From Neodiprion pinetum (taxonomy: Eukaryota; Arthropoda; Insecta; Hymenoptera; Diprionidae), in the NCBI RefSeq assembly GCF_021155775.2, contig NC_060235.2, positions 39,038,607 through 39,102,606 of the forward strand: a stretch of DNA of 64,000 nt. Direction: 5' to 3'. A program made the position numbers and the translations under genes. A model generated the notes under the pieces. It saw only the letters and a program-made list of their open reading frames with translations. It made no database searches and was not told the origin of the DNA. Positions 1 to 11,609 of the stretch are shown in pieces; the first letter of the stretch is position 1, and each line of letters opens with the position of its first letter.

Positions 1-716
1 TGAATATTCGGGGGGAACTGTTTTACAATAATATAGTTCATTTCATATCTATCCAAACGAGGCTCGAAGTAGTTTGCAGCTTTAATTTGCTTATAGTAAT
101 AGGTGCTTAATGATCCCTCTGCTGGTGAATAGCGCGATGACGACCACTTTGCCTTTAATTTAACTCGCGTCTCGATACCAAAAAATTCTTCTAAAAAAGC
201 TCTTCGAAATTGAATGTAGCTGCCAAATTGCATTTTATTCGCCTGATACCATAGCTTCGCTCTGCTTTTTAACGCTGTTTCTACTATAGGTAATTTTGAA
301 TCTTCATGAATTTGTTTAAGCGTGAACCACCTTTCAATATCCGATAGAAATTCCGTTGGATGATATGCATTTTCATCAGAGAATTGCGGGAGCTTAATTT
401 CAATATTGTTTACGTGCGAACGCGAAGAACACTCACCCCCACCTGCCTGTGGTAATGCTGGTGCCGATGCTTCTACCGTAGCTCGACCCAACCTATCCAA
501 CCTTGCGACTAGGTCCGTAATCTGTTGTTGTAAACTCCTGATTTGGTCGTGTGCCGACTCAGCCGACTCATCAACACGATTCGATTGACTACTACCAAGT
601 GACGCGTTATCTGGCATGACCTCTGTGTTCAAATTTTCAGTTTGCGTACCTGTCGACATTCCACCTTTTTCAACGTTCGCCTGACTCCTTTGCTTTTCCA
701 ACCTAGTTAAAACCAT
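1..716 (-). mobile_element. LTR retrotransposon gag-like ORF, 5' part, cut by the window edge
   Basis: A minus-strand frame runs open from an ATG at 716 to base 1 (238 codons, no stop), so its 3' part lies outside the window. The first 100 residues are polar, with a short coiled-coil-like stretch (about residues 57-77, LQQQITDLVARLDRL). From about residue 105 there is a gag/capsid-like domain: IKLPQFSDEN, a WF pair near 129, an AKLWYQ segment near 153-158 and an F-x-AFLEEFFG segment near 170-180. This layout fits the retrotransposon gag domain of Ty3/gypsy-type elements. A primer-binding site lies about 80 bases upstream in the right orientation, which supports an LTR element over a domesticated gag gene. 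Protease, reverse transcriptase and integrase would be beyond the left edge and are not seen. The part present has no frameshift, suggesting a fairly young copy. Confidence 0.8.
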
Positions 717-793
717 TTAACATTAGAACTTATATCTATATGTCTATAATTTAATAGGTTCAAATTTTGAGGTAAGGCTATTTTCCTTTCTGG

Positions 794-811
794 CCATCTA
801 GTTGGGCGCCA
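794..811 (-). other. tRNA primer-binding site of the LTR element
   Basis: On the minus strand this reads TGGCGCCCAACTAGATGG. It begins with the TGG that pairs with a tRNA 3' CCA, and its first eight bases match the lysine-tRNA type PBS used by gypsy-like elements and lentiviruses. It lies between the putative LTR end (815) and the gag ATG (716), as expected. The primer tRNA identity is inferred from these few bases only. Confidence 0.65.
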
Positions 812-814
812 TTT

Positions 815-1066
815 ATGTAATGATTCTTTATGATTTTCTATCAGTAATTATAATATTGCAAGCGGGTCGTACCTAAAGTTAAAAATAGCCACCTCGTTTT
901 ATTTATTATTGAACAACATACACTACAGAACAAGAAAAAGGTAAACTTATCTTTCTAACATGGGCGTGTCCGATTGTAAAATCGAAAAGAACGCTAATAA
1001 TCGTAACAAAAGATATAGCAGGCACAAAAAATAGAAGGACAGAATGAATTAATAAATAAATTTACA
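815..1066 (-). repeat. Probable 5' LTR of the retrotransposon (far end uncertain)
   Basis: The strand next to the PBS begins TGTAATGATTC at 815, so on the minus strand the LTR would end in TTACA four bases before the PBS. Reading right, TTACA at 1062-1066 gives the matching inverted end and a 252-bp LTR. A minus-strand AATAAA-type signal (TTTATT on the plus strand, about 898-908) lies inside. The second LTR is outside the window, so the length cannot be tested by comparing LTRs; other TG...CA ends farther right are possible. Confidence 0.4.
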
Positions 1067-4000
1067 ATGGCCGATCCATGTATAACTAAAATCTAACGAC
1101 AAAAAAAAAACGGCCGGGCTTAAGGTTATAAAAGATAAAATGAGCCAATAGGCGTCACAAAAGAGAATTGAAAAGAGCGGAACCAAAAAAAAGAACGAAA
1201 TAAATATGTATAAATAATAAAAGGGACAAAACAAAACAACACAGAGCTACTGGGAACCCCGGGGTCTTCTTTGTAGGCCAGGTTCCTTCTTCTTGCTCAC
1301 GAATATCTCCTGTCCTCCAGACTACTCGGCAACGGGATAATCAGTTTGTGTGAAATATACATATAAGAAATGACGCGGTCCTTTCGGATAGGTGGTTGGT
1401 GACCGACTAATCGCCTTTTGGCTCGCTTGGTCTCAGCAGCTCCGTACATGCGGATTTGAATTTTCGTGTACTGGCAATCCTGGCCAGCCTCACGTGACCA
1501 AATCTAGCCCGATATCTCGCACAATATACATGTGTTATCGAATAAACTGATTTCTGTAGACAGATGTGGCTGTGCAAGTTGTGCAACCTGTGCAACGCAG
1601 GGCAGATGAATTTTTATAATCGTGCAAGCTTCGGTAAAAGACGTATCGTTAACATGCATAATGCACCGAATACGTATGACCGAACTATACGGGCGGAATC
1701 AATTTCCGCCAATATTCGTACGACCGCAAACGCTTAACACAAGTGTGTCTTCACCTTTGAACAGAAATGAAAACTGACATTTGCAGACGTAATTTCCGGT
1801 GTCGTGCTTTTTATTACGGTTATTTTGTTGACGTTGTTTTTAATTTCGCTGTACTTAGTCTTGATTCTCATCGTGATAGTGCAATAATGTTTTGTATTCG
1901 AAGCGTTATCGGTTCAAAATTGAATATGCAAATGAACGTGACTGTTTTTGTAACTGGCGAATATTGCATGAATTAAACTACGCAGCACGTGTAAAGGCGG
2001 ATGATTGGAAGTTGAGGAGTTATCTAATGTCCGGAATATTTATATAATAATTTATATATAGATTTGTGTGTATATTCTTGAAAATGTCTTTGCACTAGCA
2101 AATTATTCTACCCACATCCGCGTAAGTCATGTTTATCGAACTGTCGTCATTTCGCGAAGACAGATGTTCGTATAGGTATACATATGAGCAAGGCGAAAAT
2201 AATAATGAGAAGAAGTATAAAAAAGGCTTGTTTTAACGGAATTCTGGAGTCTGTAATTACCGCGATAAACGTTTTTTTTTTTTTTTTCTTTCAATTCGAT
2301 TCTTCAATACGCGCATCTCTCTGTACAAATTTCTCGATATTTGTTCGGAAAAATGAAAGAGCATTGAAGCGAAAAAGTCGTATCGATTTTTATTAGACAA
2401 TCACAGGATAGCCCACAAAGGGTAAAAAAAAATATCGATAATTAATTTTAATTTATGTAGTTTTACCAGGTGTTAAAATGGCATCAGTCGGTTCTCGGTC
2501 ATTTCCGACAGCGACTTGTGTTTCTTCAATTCAGGCGACGCAAGATAAATTAATATCGACGAGATATATTTCGTCCGAAGTGAGATCAGTTTTTGTCGAT
2601 TTGCGCAATATCCGGCTCAAGGTCTAATCGTGGAAGGAGATTTCTTTACCGATCTTAATTCCAGATTGACGAGTAAACATGGCGTCGCGGCTGAGGAACA
2701 GCTGATCGTTTTGGTCGAATTGCACGACTACGAAGGCACGAGAAGCTCAGCGCAAGCTACCGATCTTCTATTTCTTTACGCGGAGTCGTCACAAGATGAA
2801 ATCCGCGGGTAAAAACGAGTTTTAAAATTAAATACGGAGCAGCAGAAGGCGGCGTTCTTAAATGCAACACCCGAGACCCCAATCCGGGCGTCACGTACAC
2901 GTCGCAAATCAAGACACAGACGTCTTGAGAGCATCCCATCGCTAATAGATTCCAGACTGAAAAACTAGTTTTTTGATTATTGTTTCGCTTGGCTGCGTAG
3001 GAATCAACGGAGCTGCTCAAGGAGCCTCGGAGAAAATTACGACCCGCAGTCTTGCTCGCTGAAGTCTACTGTGGAATTTTACGGGATACCATTTGCGGAA
3101 AGTCCTGGTATAAGAACCAGAATGACGAGGGTCTCGAGGCCACGAGGCCACGATCTCAGCGCGGCCCTTTTCACTCAGGTCAACAGCCGCCAGCTGGCTT
3201 TTGTGCAATCGTTCATGTTCACCTTCAGACTTGTGGCATACTTCGCAACCGAGATTGCCGCGAATTGAATCGATTCTATTCTCTGCGAAGGTATGTGGCA
3301 GGTGTAGATACGTTTGTGTATAACACAAGCCGACTCGAATGGATATAAGCTGATCCCACGCGGTGTTCGAACACGTTTTCTAAATACTTCAATGATGCAG
3401 TTTCGTTAAAAAGCCAGCCTACACCACGTGCGATATTTTATAACTTATTTAAAGATCGCCTAATTTTATACTTCTGAATGTTTACGTTTACGGCTGATTT
3501 CGTTTCTTCCTATGTACGTGCACACCGTGTCATTTTTCGAGGAAATCTCACATGTTATACTCGACGCAGAGCAAATCCGCCTACAGTTATGGAATTCAGG
3601 GTACACTTTGCCGATATCCGCCTGCATTTCGGCAACTCAAACTACGACGAACCGATCGACATTTGTTTCGCGGTTTGTGATTGGAGATATTGAGGCGCCG
3701 GCCAATCGCGACGAGTGAGAAAAAAGACGATCGGTAAAACGTCCTCGGAGTTACTGTAAATATGTGGACTCGGAATTGCATAAAAGCAGGCGAATTAGCC
3801 CGTAACAAATGCAGAAGAAGAAGAAGAAGAAGGGAGAGGGAATTTCGAAGTTGAGACACATGCGTGATATTTCCTCAAGTTATTGAAAGTCATTTGATCA
3901 CAACGCTTGGACTAAAAAGAGGAGATAAGGTGAATCAAGCTCGGACGATGAGTAAAAAATGTTGTTCAATGAGAATTGATTTTCATCAGAGGAAATTTAT

Positions 4001-7000
4001 TCGTACCTACTTCCGTAATCGTATAAGCGTACAATGAATTTGTTTTTTTTTTTTTTTCTTCAGTATCGTCATCAATGATTATATATTCGCAGATTCTTTT
4101 TGAACTTTGATCTGCTTGTTACCAAAATACAAACGGACATTGTAAAGGTATGAATAAATATGAATGTCGTGAATTGAACGAATATTCGATTGAGGAAATC
4201 GTTCCCCCATTCCGCCTTTGCCCTTTTATTTAATTCATGTCTTTACGCACTTCCAGCCACCTTTTTTTTTCGGCGAAACCTTCGCTCAGTCCGATATCCG
4301 ACAATTTTTATTTTCGCAGGTTCTTCCATCAATTGGGATATGAAATTGCAAACAAAACTCATAATTCACGCTCCTTTATCCTCGAGAGTTTCGCCTAGCT
4401 ATTATACAGCAATTTAAATTCACAATAATATATGTATTTTGGATAGAAAATAACTGTTTCTGTTCTTGCGATTGTCTTCGAGATTTTCTAATTACTGTGA
4501 TGATACTTTGAAAAGAAGATTAGCGAAGGGAAACACGTAAATTCTTATTATTCATTCTATAGGTAGCCCGAGGTAGACGACCTGTCGTTTTACCAACACA
4601 GTATCGCGATTCGCGGTTTGAACGAGCAGTTTCCATCATAGCTAATCATTTTAGACAGATCAATTAACTTCATTTCATTTCACGACCGATTGAACGATCA
4701 ATGTTAGAGCACGCCGATGTTTGTAATTGTTTACGCCACGTCCATGACCGGAGTGTCAAAAGCTTGGAATAAATATATTATCCCCGAATGCACGACCGCG
4801 CTGATTAATACTGTAGAAACAATTATTTTTGATTTCAACTTTGTCTATCACTCAATAATAACGTACACGATGTTGCATACAGTTTAGATATTGCTGCACT
4901 TCTGGTATTGCAGATAAATACATGTAGATACAAACATAAAACTTTGAATGCAGTTTTACAATTATAAAACAATAGTTGTCGCGGAGATGAATTGCAATAA
5001 ATTTATGCGCATACATGTGCATCGTATAAGAAATATTCCATGGTATAATCATATGTATAACGTGAATGCATGTATGTTATAGATAACAATCTAACTTTAT
5101 TTATCTTATAGCCGTGCGGCAGAGACTCGTCCGTTAGTTTACTACTTGAATTATAATCGCAAATTTACCCATTGACGTTCAAAGCGACGTTTTGCACCGC
5201 CACCGATTAGCAGTATAGTAATAACAATGTGAGTATCGAGTTTATACGCACTGTTTGCGTCGCGGTGATTATTTATTTATTTTTTTTTTTGTTTCCTTTT
5301 TGCCGCATTTTTTGTTCCGTAAACTTTGTTTATCATTGGTTTTTTTCTCACTGCTCCTTCTCTCCTTCGGTTCGTTGCATGTGTACTCAATTTTACCGAG
5401 CGTGCATGTCACGAGCTATTATAATACATCGAGAAAAAAAATTAATTACTTAAAAGTCGTACCAGAAAATTCTATGGTAAAATTTTTATCGTTAGAATAA
5501 CGGTTTGAATATTGTTGACAATAAAAGATGATTTGGTACAAGTAAATGTTTAACCTGATTACAGTTGCCAAAACTACGATTTCTGGTTATTGCAAGGCTT
5601 AATCTGTTTGTTAATAGTTGACTAGGATCTTTTTAGTTTAACGAGGCCTTAACATCATTTTGTTGTTACAACAGCATCAAATTATCACAACGGTTGGAAG
5701 AAAATGCATCACGAGAACAGTAACATCTGTTGCACGTGATTTTATTTTTGTTAGTTAGAAAAGTGATATCCATTTTGAACCCGGAACCATATTTTTTACG
5801 GTTATGATGAGAATATGAAAATCGTCGAGGACCGTAAAGTGACAACGACTAGAAATTTCTTTCGGTAAATTCACGTCAACGCGTGAAATTAGGTTTCTGA
5901 CGAGTCGGCGAATATTCTGGACATCGAGAAATTAATGAGGCGGCATGGCGGCAGTGAATTTAAACTAGCAATACTTAGGAGTATGTCCGTTTCTTTATTA
6001 CGCGTCTCCGCTGATTAGACAAAAAGATTATATGTGTTTTCAATTCGTTTATGGAGGCTATTATTCATTGTTGTTTACTCTCGTAGTAACGGACAGTGCA
6101 AGTCGCTGGGGGAATTCTGAATATCTTAACGTATATGGGAAAACTTTATCGTCAATTAAATAGAAATATAAAAGTGAGTAAAAAATTTTTATATTCTCTC
6201 TGAGAAGAAAAAAAATTTTGTTTTGTCTCATCGAAAGGTTACCGAATACCTACTTTAATTGCGTAGTGTGATTGTAAACAAATATGTTTTTTTTTTTTGT
6301 CGAAGAATGGATGCGTAGGAGAAAATCTTGCAATTTTCAAGTGAATCCAAGTACCTACGCATTGTTATACAGTTAAGTGAATATTTTTCTTTCCAATGCC
6401 ACATGACTCGACTGAAAATTACCGATGTGACCCTGCAAATTGTGCCATGCGCGAAGCTCTGATATTATCATTAATTGTATTGCCGATCTATTTTCGCGTT
6501 TACTGTATTCGAGTTTTTATACCAGACTTATAACATGTGGATTGTACTCAACTCAACGAACACATAAATAATGAATAATTCATTGTTCATTTATTCGGCG
6601 CTGTTTTCTTGCCCTTCAAATCGTATTTCCTGCAGACTATAAATAATCAGAAATCAATTTATGTTTCCCGGTTGTTTGATGGAGTTCGGTTTTTTTTTCC
6701 TTCCATCCGGACGGATGTGATTGAGCACCTTGAAACTCAAATGGCCTTGCATGGGTTTGGAACGAATGGTTTTCTGCAAATACAATTCAAATAGCTAGAC
6801 GTTCGGGGATTTCTCTTCAATAATTTTGCGTGCGAAGAAATAATTAATATTTGCGTTATAAAATATTATTTTATGTGCGACCCGAAATCCAGTACAACTT
6901 TCAATGCAAATCATGCATTGCAAGTCTGGCGAAGAAGTTGGTAATAAACAAAAATCATAAAAGCAGGCTTACAAAAATGAAACTCAAGTTAATACGTTGA

Positions 7001-9289
7001 ATTTTCAAAGAATCTCTTCTTACATGTAGTCCGAAAATGAAGCAATGGATAAAAACGGCAAATTAAAATCAATCGTAAATCGATATAATAAACTCTGCGA
7101 GGCATAAATTCGTTGATTACAATCTGTGATGAGTTTGTATGGGACAAGTGAAATCATCCGGGTCGATCTGTGTCAGTGTTAGTCGATAGTGTTATTTCGA
7201 CAAAATTTCCGACATAATCCATCGAAATTGGAGACAATAATGGATGATTGTTGATGATTAACGATACAACTTTTTGGTTAATTATAACTTGATTTACTTG
7301 AGTCATCGCTTCTCAATCTCCGTTACAATTTTCTATGACCCAGTTTCGAAAATAAAATAAAATTTTCCGACGCTCGAACTTACCTTGCGGCGTTGATATA
7401 GGCGAGTTTTGTAATTTTTTGACCTGCTTTATTTTCACAATAATTTTACCAACGGTTTTTGTTTGAACCTCCTGCAGTTGTGCAAAAATTGAGAAAGCCA
7501 ATTGCATCGACATGCAAGTTCAAGGTTGAGAAGATCTATTTCAAATTGACCTTGATAATAAAGTCGAAATTATTTGCACTCAACGCGGTTGGATCTTTCA
7601 TTTAGTAAGACAGGTAGAAAGGTGATTTCTCTTTTTTTGGAACATTCATGCGTATGAAAATAATCGTTCAACATAGTATGCATCAAAATCTGGTTCCTAT
7701 TCATCTACTGGCATTAAAGTTAGATATGGGTGAGAAATTCGCAAATTTAAATAAAAATCGCGACTATGTTCCCTACTCTTCGATATGTTATTCGATTAAC
7801 GAAGAAGGGGCATTCATTTAGTCCATCGCATCTAAAAAGTAGGTAAATCATTTGTTCCAGTTAATTCGTCTGTTAAATTAACGAGAAGATTAATATTCTT
7901 AGAGTGAATTTAATACAAAAACCTACATAGTTTTGTGTGTAGTTCAAACTGTTCAGAGTGTTTTTTATTTCTAATTTCAAGACAAGGACGACTAAGAAGA
8001 AAAAACCGCTCATTGATTGCTTATATCAGATCAAGTTACTTTTTAGGAACAGGTAAAAAAAAAAAAAACGGATGACGTTCGATTGACGTAGTTAATGACA
8101 CCAATAACAAACATTCTGGAGACGTTGGTATAAATCCAATACGTCAGGGAATGCCAGTTCAACTATTTACATTTACTTAAATGGTATTCTGGGTAATCGA
8201 CAAGAGAAGGAATTTAAATGAGCTAAAATCATAGAACGGTAGATATTCAGGGCTGCAGACCATGAGCAAATATGTGTCCTTTTTAGCAATAATACTTCAC
8301 TGAAAATTATAACCGCACTAAAACTACGTTCGGTGTTCAATTGAAATGGCAAAACTCTCGAAAACAAATTTCGCGTACGATATTTGTTAATCCAAACGTT
8401 CCAAAGGTAGAGAATTAACAAATGTTCAACGAGCTGAATGACGAGGAAAATCGTTCAAATTTACATTTTTTGGGAAATATCTTCGGAATTTGCCGCAGCT
8501 TAGTGTATGTAATGTTTGTTAAATACAAAAATCAGTTCGATTCGTATAAATGTATATACAGTAACTAATTTTGTAATTCAAATCGTCGACATCTGTGATT
8601 TCTCCCGATATATTATGATCAACATTAGCTTACCATCAGTATTTACAAAATCCTAAATCATTCAAATTTTCAATTTTCGCTAGGTAAAAAAGATTTTTTA
8701 CTTTTTTGAATATCTTTGAAATTGAAGTAGGATTATACAAAAATGTACCATAGAGCCGACAGATTAAAGGTAACGGTACGAAGTTGATGAATCGGTACAG
8801 AATTTACGAGATTAATGAGCAGAAAAAGACCGTATGAAAATCATATGAATAATTGAGATAATGAATGTGCTTACTGAGCGCAGTCTCTGCAGTTACCGAC
8901 TTGATCAGATGACTCGGTTGGTAATGACAGAAGACCTTCATTACTACCGACCACGGTCTTACATACAGGTCTGGTAACTCCGGCAGTTTTGAGTGGTAGG
9001 GGGTGTCACTGTTAGAGAGGCACACGGTCTTGTTTCCTATCCATCCGCTAGGGGCGCTATTGGCCCGGGGTATGATAGATATAGATATATACCAGTGCGT
9101 GCTACCGACGCAACTACTGCTGATCATAAACGCTCCGTCGACTCGGCTGTCTCTAGTCTTCTGAGTTCGTGATTGATTCACCATAGCTGCGTCAAAACCG
9201 TAGTCGAAACGGTCAAAATTAGCGTAATAAACGGAAAGGATTTGGGACACGTTTCTTTACAGTTGCTGACAAATTCATTGTCTAGAAAA
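1067..9289. other. Intergenic region without a recognised gene
   Basis: About 8.2 kb between the retrotransposon and SNRPA1. It is AT-rich with poly-T runs (about 2272-2287, 4043-4058) and a (GAA)n run near 3808-3830. The open frames are short and resemble no family I know. The 148-codon minus-strand frame at 8804-9250 overlaps the SNRPA1 promoter/5' UTR and looks like chance. The segment 9000-9290 is richer in GC and probably holds the SNRPA1 promoter and 5' UTR; an in-frame ATG at 9173 exists, but the conserved protein starts at 9290. Confidence 0.6.
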
Positions 9290-10655
9290 ATGGTGAAGTT
9301 AACACCGGAATTGATCCAGCAATCGATGCAGTACATAAATCCTGTACGAGATCGAGAATTGGACTTGAGAGGTGAGAATGTTAACGGTTTTTCAAACGAC
9401 GTTGCGCTGCTTTGGCGTAACTTAACCTGAAAGATTCAATTTTTGCACCGGTTGTTGCTGAAAATTTACTTTTTTTATTACAGGATATAAGATCCCAACG
9501 ATAGAAAACCTGGGGGCCACCTTGGTGAGTATCAACGTTCAAGAAATAAACAAGAACAGAAAAAGAGATTAACTTGAGGTCAGAATTGATTCCAAATATA
9601 TGAGAGTTGAATTATGATGGAAGAAAGTCCGTTTTTGCATGCATGTATAAAGCAATTGTTGGGGGATGAAGAGCATTTGTTTCTGTACTTCTAACATTGG
9701 CATTATGTATTATGGTTGCCTGAAGTCGAACAGTTTGATTCAAGCCTTTGGGCTTCGAGTTCAGAGTTGGTGAAACAAAAGAGTGCTATTGATGCATTGT
9801 TAACAGCCTATATTTGTTCCAGGACCAATTTGATACAATAGATTTCTCTGACAATGACATCCGAAAGCTGGATGGATTCCCGTTGTTGAAGAGACTGAAG
9901 ACCTTGTTCTTCAACAACAACAGAATAGTCAGAATAGCCGAAGGCTTAGAGCTTTGTATTCCATCGCTGGAGGTGCTTATGCTTACCGGTAACATGATAC
10001 AGGAACTGGGCGACTTGGACCCACTCATTCCGCTGAAGAATCTTCGGAACTTGTGTCTCCTGCAGAACCCGGTTTCCGCCAAGCCTCAGTACAGACAGTA
10101 CGTCGTCTATAGATTGCCACAGCTCCGTCTTCTCGACTTCAGGAAGATAAAGCCAAAGGAAAAGGAAGCAGCCATCCTCTATTTTAGAAGCAAGAAGGGC
10201 AAGGACATGGCCAGAGAAATAGCCAAGAAGGCCAAGACCCTTGTTGCTAACAATGGCACCCTAAGCAAACCACCCACCAATGCTGAAGAACGCACAAAGA
10301 TCAGAGAGGCCATCACAAAAGCTTCGTCACTTGAAGAAGTTCAACGATTGAGCAAGTTACTACAAGCTGGTCAATTACCTGGCGAGGAATCTTCACAGAA
10401 TGGTATGGAAAACTTTACTAAAATTGTTTGTACGCCTGGCCTCGGAGCTTGATTTGAACATAGTAAGACTATTCTAGCAAATTGAGTTGCGAATGAATTT
10501 TTTTCCAAATAAAACATCGAACTCGATACTTATTTCAAAATCAATTTTTTGCAGACGAATATAGCGCTTGTTTATGCTCGCGGGCTACTAATATCTCCTA
10601 TTTTTCAGGCACCCCACAGCAGCCAACGCCAATGGAGGAGGAGGACGATGAGTGA
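9290..10655 (+). CDS. SNRPA1: U2 small nuclear ribonucleoprotein A' (U2A'), four coding exons
   Basis: Coding exons are 9290-9371, 9484-9524, 9823-10402 and 10609-10655; all introns are GT-AG and phases join cleanly. The product is 249 aa against about 255 in human. U2A' is the leucine-rich-repeat partner of U2B'' on stem-loop IV of U2 snRNA and acts in branch-site recognition in the nucleus. The start MVKLTPELI and the N-terminal YINPVRDRELDLRG match the family. LRR-type segments follow (IDFSDNDIRKLDGFPLL, LFFNNNRIVRI, MLTGNMIQELGDLDPL, CLLQNPVS), then the LRR cap YRQYVVYRLPQLRLLDF and a Lys/Glu-rich tail ending MEEEDDE. Start 9290 was chosen over the in-frame ATG at 9173 because family members begin MVKL. 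The 3' UTR is short, with AATAAA at 10918 or 11041. Identity is certain; UTR ends are inferred. Confidence 0.97.
10403..10608 (+). other. SNRPA1 last intron with readable retained-intron end and poly(A) signal
   Basis: The donor GTATGG at 10403 and acceptor TTTTTCAG ending at 10608 join exons 3 and 4 in phase. If the intron is kept, the frame runs 16 more codons (GMENFTKIVC...) to TGA at 10450-10452, and AATAAA follows at 10508-10513. A shorter transcript lacking the acidic MEEEDDE tail is therefore possible. Use of this form is inference. Confidence 0.5.
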
Positions 10656-11609
10656 ACGAAATTGAGGGATAAATGTTTAATAATCTGTTTACCGTATTAC
10701 GAATTAAGTTCTTTTTTTTATAAGGTTACAGCGTAATCCCGTAAGTATGCATTGCCTCCTGATCAACGTTTGTAAAATGAAATATGTGAAAAAAAAAAGG
10801 TTCTGCATATTAAGCTAATAAGAAGCTGTACACTACACAAAATACAGTATTATCCATTGGAATGTATGGATAGAAAGCGATGGAAAACCGAAATAACGGT
10901 TCATTGAAAATTCTAAAAATAAATTACTCTTTGATTGCAATGAAACAAGGTTCGGAAGCGATTTTACCTGAACGAAATTTTCTCTGTAATGTTTCTCCGC
11001 TGATTCTAATGTAAATCTCTGTTTATTTCAGCGTGGTTCGAATAAAACACATTGTTTTTCACATTATAAATTGTGTCTTTTAATACTTATTCAAAGACAC
11101 TTTTAATACACATCCAAAGTTTCCCAACAACTTAATTTGCTTGCAGAATTTCATCAAAACTAACCATAAACTAATATTAATAGTTGATATAATCTTACGG
11201 TTTGCATTGATGAAAATTCATGCGTAAATCAGTAGCTCAAAGATCTTCTGAATCCCACGTTCTCACTCAAGTTTAGGCGAACCGTTCGCGTCTGTAACAC
11301 AGCTTAAACTAAACTGGAGCATACAAAATCAGCTTCGAACCGTTGTAAACAATTTTTGTTTTGATTTTCCACACTCTAGGGTCCGTTCGAAGCGTCGAAA
11401 CTCGGATTAGCGACTTAGACCGCCTGAAGGTAAATTACAAGTCATACACAAACGTAAGACCCGCTTGCATTTCACGGTTACGTAAGGAGCGTCAACAGAT
11501 GTCAGCACTGTACAGCCAGTTCGTCAAATTCTTCCAATCCGCTATAGGTTTTCTCCGTTCCAGAAATCGGAGAATTGTTAAAAAAATTAAATTTGGTGGG
11601 CTCGGAAAA
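10656..11609 (+). other. SNRPA1 3' UTR and NDUFB7 promoter/5' UTR interval
   Basis: Candidate polyadenylation signals for SNRPA1 are AATAAA at 10918-10923 and 11041-11046; the second is followed by a T/GT-rich stretch. From about 11260 the sequence is less AT-rich and probably contains the NDUFB7 promoter and 5' UTR. A frame open from 11361 runs in phase into NDUFB7, but its first 83 codons resemble nothing in that family. Confidence 0.5.

Noticed and set aside
2478..2812. Short frames with protein-like composition (MASVGSRSFP..., then VEGDFFTDLN...)
   Set aside because: They are in different frames, broken by a stop, and not recognised. Without a homologue I could not support a gene.
8804..9250. 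148-codon minus-strand frame
   Set aside because: It overlaps the SNRPA1 promoter and 5' UTR on the other strand and has no family resemblance.
9173..9289. Upstream in-frame ATG for SNRPA1
   Set aside because: U2A' proteins start MVKL at the equivalent of 9290; the 39 extra residues have no counterpart.
11361..11609. N-terminal extension of NDUFB7 from an ATG at 11361
   Set aside because: Insect homologues start MGN, which matches 11610; the 83 upstream residues are unlike the family and are probably 5' UTR.
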